Shown here piece after piece: positions 4,290 through 5,341 of a stretch of 5,341 nt of DNA. A program made the position numbers and the translations under genes. Every line of letters begins with the position of its first letter. The first letter of the stretch is position 1. Source of the stretch: an uncultured Eubacterium sp. (GTDB lineage Bacteria; Bacillota_A; Clostridia; Lachnospirales; Lachnospiraceae); contig CANTHI010000288.1 of NCBI GenBank assembly GCA_947653505.1, positions 1 to 5,341 on the forward strand, read 5' to 3'. The notes below the pieces were generated by a model that saw only the letters and a program-made list of their open reading frames with translations, was not told the DNA's origin and ran no database searches.

Positions 4290-5341
4290 TTTTACCCACG
4301 GCAGGGACCAGGACTCCGCTGATACAGCCACCCAGGCAAACAGAACCTATTATCAGAGCGCGTACGATCAGATACACGCCTCCGGACCATACAAAGAAAG
4401 GCTGATCCATATGTATACAGAAAAAAACGTTACTTTAAAAACCAGGGCCACACGCACCCGCCGGTTTTACCGGAAAGCCGCTGCAGCAGCCGCGGCACTG
4501 GCCATCACACTGCCAACAGGCGTCTACGCAGCCAGACATTACCCGGGCATCGCAGATTTTTTCAGCCAGTACTGGCAGCCGCTTTCTGACGATGCCACCC
4601 GCCTGATTGAAACTGATATTGTACAATCCCCATCAGAAGCTGACTCCGAAACCAGGACACCGTCCTCAGACACTCCGGCCCGTACGCTTCCAGTCAGCTT
4701 TACCGTCAGAGAAGCCTTGTGTGACAGCGGCAGTGTCAATATCATTGTAGAAGCAAAGGCCACGGAAAGCGGCAAATATCTGTTAGTACCGGATACGTGT
4801 CTGACCGCGGAAGACAGTGTGGAAAGCATCGGCATTCACGAAGATCTTTCTTTTGAACAATATGCCAGAAACAATCATCTGGAGCTGCTGTTTGTGAATA
4901 CCGGCTTCCATCCGGACAGCCCGTTTTCTCCGGCATCCTGCATGATTTCCGCCGAATCCAGGCAGCATGATGTTCTGGACATCTTTATTTCTGCAGACCG
5001 TGAAAAGACAGATACTGATCTGGATGTCCTGCTGACCCATTCCATCCGGACCAGCGGCAACAATACAGATATTTTAAAATCTTCTACTTCGTTTACACTG
5101 AAAGATCAGAGCACAAGCCATACAACAGTTTACCTTCCGCAGGAAGACGGCAGGATTCCGGGGACAGACGCAGTCATCCATAAAGTCCTGATAGAACAGA
5201 CGGAGCTGTCAGCCTATGTAACTGTCTGCTACCGTCCCCCTCATATTTCCGGAGAAGACAGCGATCTGCATTTTGACCTTGCAGACAGCAGCGGAAATAA
5301 ATGGCCATGCTTAAGAAACGGCAGCACCATACAGCTGGAGG
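4282..5341 (+). CDS. Membrane-anchored putative anti-sigma factor, DUF4179-like (3' truncated)
   Basis: Open for 353 codons from ATG 4282 to the window end, with no stop, so the C-terminus lies outside. AAAGGAG (4266-4272) is 9 nt before the ATG, and the start overlaps the sigma-factor stop by 8 nt, indicating translational coupling. Residues 1-64 are a hydrophilic, presumably cytoplasmic domain (YYQSAYDQIHASGPYKERL, 23-41) ending in the basic patch RTRRFYRK. A single Ala-rich membrane segment follows (about 65-84). The rest should be extracellular: a short helical part (ADFFSQYWQPLSDDATRLIE, 91-110), a Ser/Thr/Pro/Glu linker (115-136), then a beta-rich region beginning SFTVREALCDSG. This layout resembles the DUF4179/DUF5643-type proteins that sit next to ECF sigma factors in clostridia, as I recall them. 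Expected role: hold the sigma factor at the membrane and respond to an outside signal. No HExxH, zinc-binding HxxxCxxC or protease motif is seen. Position and topology are clear; anti-sigma activity is inferred. Confidence 0.85.
   Translation, partial: MNDFTHGRDQDSADTATQANRTYYQSAYDQIHASGPYKERLIHMYTEKNVTLKTRATRTRRFYRKAAAAAAALAITLPTGVYAARHYPGIADFFSQYWQPLSDDATRLIETDIVQSPSEADSETRTPSSDTPARTLPVSFTVREALCDSGSVNIIVEAKATESGKYLLVPDTCLTAEDSVESIGIHEDLSFEQYARNNHLELLFVNTGFHPDSPFSPASCMISAESRQHDVLDIFISADREKTDTDLDVLLTHSIRTSGNNTDILKSSTSFTLKDQSTSHTTVYLPQEDGRIPGTDAVIHKVLIEQTELSAYVTVCYRPPHISGEDSDLHFDLADSSGNKWPCLRNGSTIQLE

Noticed and set aside
4213..5063. Several minus-strand open frames of 60-98 codons opposite the anti-sigma gene
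   Set aside because: All lie antisense to a 353-codon open frame with a ribosome binding site, a membrane segment and translational coupling to the sigma factor.

Overview
The window looks like a chromosomal segment from a gut-type Firmicute, most likely class Clostridia (Lachnospiraceae-like). This rests on strong AGGAGG-type ribosome binding sites, an extended -10 promoter, an ECF sigma factor coupled to a large single-pass membrane protein of the kind seen in clostridia, and a secreted Ig-like/beta-solenoid protein of a style common in that family. The taxonomic call is an inference. No rRNA, tRNA, CRISPR array or intact insertion sequence is visible.

Layout from left to right. Positions 1-478 hold no intact gene. 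A 69-codon open stretch on the minus strand (1-209) reads like protein but has no start and is preceded by stops, so it is probably the remnant of a decayed gene. Positions 479 to about 886 (minus) encode a HicB-family antitoxin-like protein without a visible hicA partner. Its N-terminus is damaged or badly defined. A good Rho-independent terminator (951-989, minus) lies between it and the next gene. Positions 1034-3553 (minus) encode an 839-residue secreted protein with a signal peptide, a bacterial Ig-like domain, a beta-solenoid-like region, a (Gly-Ser)10 hinge and a large C-terminal region I do not recognise. A 211-base divergent intergenic region (3554-3764) carries promoters for both directions, a perfect 9-bp inverted repeat and a 12-bp palindrome. 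Positions 3765-4289 (plus) encode an ECF sigma factor. Its stop overlaps the start of a membrane-anchored putative anti-sigma factor (4282 to the window end), which is truncated by the window edge.

How the parts may work together: the sigma factor and the membrane protein overlap by 8 nt and are surely co-expressed. By analogy with other ECF/anti-sigma pairs, the membrane protein would hold the sigma factor until an envelope signal releases it. The secreted protein is transcribed divergently from a shared control region, so it is a candidate target, effector or signal of this pair. That link is inference from gene arrangement. The left third (HicB remnant, decayed gene, short repeats) looks like accessory DNA that has been rearranged.
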